17,203 bases of DNA from an uncultured Pseudomonadota bacterium (GTDB taxonomy: Bacteria > Pseudomonadota > Gammaproteobacteria > Burkholderiales > Eutrophovitaceae), in the NCBI GenBank assembly GCA_937983055.1, contig CALJLA010000067.1:1-17203 (forward strand). The letters are read 5' to 3'. The position numbers were made by a program, and so were the translations under genes. A model generated the notes under the pieces. It saw only the letters and a list, made by a program, of their open reading frames with translations. It did no database searches and was not told the origin of the DNA. Of this stretch, positions 15,235 to 17,203 are shown piece by piece (the first letter of the stretch is position 1; each line of letters begins with the position of its first letter).

Positions 15235-17203
15235 GAGCGAAGGTATTTCTGGCGGCCGCCCAGCCAGCGATCGAGATGGCGCTCGACCAGCGCCGGGTGA
15301 TCGCTGATCAGCTGCGGCGCGATCCGGCGCGCCGCCTCAAGTAGGTCCATGTCGCGCTCCAGGTCGGCAAAACGCAGCATCGGCACCCCCGACTGACGCA
15401 CCCCGAGAAACTCTCCCGGCCCGCGCAGCCGCAGATCATGGCGTGCCACCTCGAAGCCGTCGCTGTTCTCGTAGATGATCTTCAGGCGCTCGCGCGCGGC
15501 TTCGGTGAGGGGCCCCTGGTAGAGCAGGATGCAGGCGCTGGCTTCGGCGCCGCGTCCCACGCGCCCGCGCAGCTGGTGCAGTTGCGACAGGCCCATGCGC
15601 TCGGCGTGCTCGATCACCATCAGCGAGGCGTTCGGCACGTCCACGCCGACCTCGATCACCGTGGTGGCGACGAGCAGCTGGATTTCGTTGGCCTGAAACG
15701 CCGCCATCGTCGCCGCTTTCTCCGCGTTCGACAGGCGTCCGTGCACCAGGCCCACCCGCAGTTCGGGGAATTCGTGCTTCAATCGCTCAAAGGTATCGAG
15801 CGCGGTCTGCAGCTGCAGCGATTCCGACTCTTCGATGAGCGGGCACACCCAGTAGGCCTGGCGTCCCTCCACGCAGGCATCACGCACCCGCGCCAGCACC
15901 TCGTCGCGGCGCGATTCTGACACCAGCTTGGTGAGCACCGGCGTGCGCCCCGGCGGCAGTTCGTCGATCACCGACACGTCGAGGTCGGCGTAGTAACTCA
16001 TCGCCAGCGTACGCGGAATCGGCGTGGCGCTCATCATCAGCTGATGCGGCTGCAGCGACGAATCGCCGCGGCTGCCCTTCAGCCGCAATGCCAGCCGTTG
16101 ATGAACGCCGAAGCGATGCTGCTCGTCGACGATGGCAAGCCCAAGTTTGCGAAACTCGATCTGTTCCTGGAACAGCGCGTGGGTGCCGACGGCCAGCATG
16201 GGGGCGTCGGATTCCAGGACGTTTGCGGCGGCCTCGCGCTGTCGTTTGTTCAGGCTGCCCGCCAGCCACACCACCGGGATGTCGAGCGGCTCGAGCCAGT
16301 GCGCAAACTTGCGGTAATGCTGCTCGGCGAGAATTTCGGTCGGCGCCATCACCGCCGCCTGATAGCCGGACTCGATTGCCTGCAGCACCGCCAGCGCGGC
16401 AACGATGGTCTTGCCGCTGCCCACATCGCCCTGCAGCAGGCGCTGCATCGGATGCGGCCTGGCAAGATCGGCCCGAATGTCGTCGAGCGCCCGGGACTGC
16501 GCCCGGGTCAGCCGGAACGGCAACCCCTCGAGCAACCGTTTCGACAGATGCGAATGCTGCAGCAGCGGATGGGCGCGAATGCGGCGGCGGCGTTCATGAT
16601 GCAGCCGCATCGACAGCTGCTGCGCCAGCAACTCGTCGAACTTCACCCGCCGCCAGGCCGGATGTGCGTGCGAGGCCAGCGCCACCGCATCGGCGTCGGG
16701 CGGCGGATTGTGCAGATAGCGCACAGCATCCATGAACGGCTCCAGACGCAGTTTGCGGCGCACCGGATCCGGCAGCGTATCCGACAGGTCCGCGGCGAGC
16801 AGCGCCCGGCCGGCCAGCTTGCGCAGCGTGTCCTGCGACAGGCCCGCGGTGGTCGGATAAATGGGCGTGAGCGCGGTGGGCAGCGGCGTCTCGCCGCGCA
16901 CCACGCGGACCCGCGGGTGCACCATCTCCGCGCCGAAGAAGCCCTGGCGAATTTCGCCGATCACCCGCACGCGCACCCCTTCGGCCAGCATCTTCTGCTG
17001 GCTGGGATAGAAGTTGAAGAAGCGCATGTACAGGCTGCCGCTCGCATCGTCGATTCGCGACACCAGCTGGCGCCGCGGCCGGTAGTGAACTTCGGTTTCC
17101 GCAACCACGCCTTCGACCTGTACCGTCTGTCCGGAGGGCGCTTCCATGATGGCCACCAGTTGGGTCTCGTCCTCGTAGCGCAGCGGCAGGTGCATCACCA
17201 TGT
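15231..17203 (-). CDS. recG: ATP-dependent DNA helicase RecG, 5' end cut by window edge
   Basis: Branch-migration helicase that remodels stalled forks and Holliday junctions. At least 656 residues are visible, against 693 in E. coli. The first visible segment, HLPLRYEDETQLV, lies near residue 38 of the E. coli protein, so about 35-40 N-terminal codons are outside; the ATG at 17201 is internal. Seen in order: the wedge/OB domain (RIDDASGSLYMRFFNFYPSQ, LTPIYPTTAGLSQDTLRKLA), Walker A LLQGDVGSGKTIVAALA (about 255-271 of the visible part), APTEILAEQH, motif II DEQHRFGVHQRLAL (359-372), SATPIPRTLAMSYYADLD (391-408), IDELPPGRTPV, VATTVIEVGVDVPNASLMVI, motif VI QLRGRVGRG, and the RecG-specific DLRLRGPGEFLGVRQSG. 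The stop overlaps the ubiA start, indicating cotranscription. Confidence 0.97.
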   Translation of the reverse strand, partial: MVMHLPLRYEDETQLVAIMEAPSGQTVQVEGVVAETEVHYRPRRQLVSRIDDASGSLYMRFFNFYPSQQKMLAEGVRVRVIGEIRQGFFGAEMVHPRVRVVRGETPLPTALTPIYPTTAGLSQDTLRKLAGRALLAADLSDTLPDPVRRKLRLEPFMDAVRYLHNPPPDADAVALASHAHPAWRRVKFDELLAQQLSMRLHHERRRRIRAHPLLQHSHLSKRLLEGLPFRLTRAQSRALDDIRADLARPHPMQRLLQGDVGSGKTIVAALAVLQAIESGYQAAVMAPTEILAEQHYRKFAHWLEPLDIPVVWLAGSLNKRQREAAANVLESDAPMLAVGTHALFQEQIEFRKLGLAIVDEQHRFGVHQRLALRLKGSRGDSSLQPHQLMMSATPIPRTLAMSYYADLDVSVIDELPPGRTPVLTKLVSESRRDEVLARVRDACVEGRQAYWVCPLIEESESLQLQTALDTFERLKHEFPELRVGLVHGRLSNAEKAATMAAFQANEIQLLVATTVIEVGVDVPNASLMVIEHAERMGLSQLHQLRGRVGRGAEASACILLYQGPLTEAARERLKIIYENSDGFEVARHDLRLRGPGEFLGVRQSGVPMLRFADLERDMDLLEAARRIAPQLISDHPALVERHLDRWLGGRQKYLRS

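Overview
The window is GC-rich, almost gap-free chromosomal DNA. The proteins read like housekeeping genes of a betaproteobacterium: the purD-hemF pairing, UbiA/UbiD ubiquinone synthesis, a class I cytochrome c and a complete liv-type ABC operon. The assignment to Betaproteobacteria is inference from gene content and base composition; no rRNA or other phylogenetic marker is present. The longest stretch without a coding region is about 170 bases (8709-8877), and it holds a promoter and a terminator. I see no IS element, phage gene, CRISPR array, tRNA or rRNA.

Layout. The left quarter (1-3907) reads rightward: purD (missing only its first few codons), hemF, then a small ACT-domain protein (UPF0237) and a PFL/DUF711 protein (UPF0210), 18 bases apart. 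Everything from 3916 to the right edge reads leftward. From the right edge: recG (5' end outside the window) overlaps ubiA by four bases. A promoter at the end of ubiA leads into a tight cluster: an SDR-fold protein, ubiD, an RraA/HMG-aldolase-like protein, and a YyaL-type thioredoxin-domain protein. A monocistronic periplasmic cytochrome c follows. Next comes the liv transport operon, in transcript order livK, terminator/attenuator, livH, livM, livG, livF. livF converges on the PFL gene with only 8 bases between the stop codons.

How the genes work together. livK-HMGF is a full importer: binding protein, two permeases, two ATPases. A Rho-independent terminator sits right after livK, which would give more binding protein than membrane components. 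The four genes behind it all start with GTG, and three are joined by 4-base GTGA overlaps. ubiA and ubiD are the prenylation and decarboxylation steps of ubiquinone synthesis. The SDR and RraA-like genes are packed against ubiD, but their roles are not known.

The window is mostly ordinary. The points most worth a second look are the SDR between ubiA and ubiD, which lacks the canonical SDR catalytic residues; the SDR-ubiD-RraA-like coupling; the uncharacterised ACT-PFL pair; the liv attenuator; and the lipobox on the LivK-like protein. I found no clear sign of a wholly new system.
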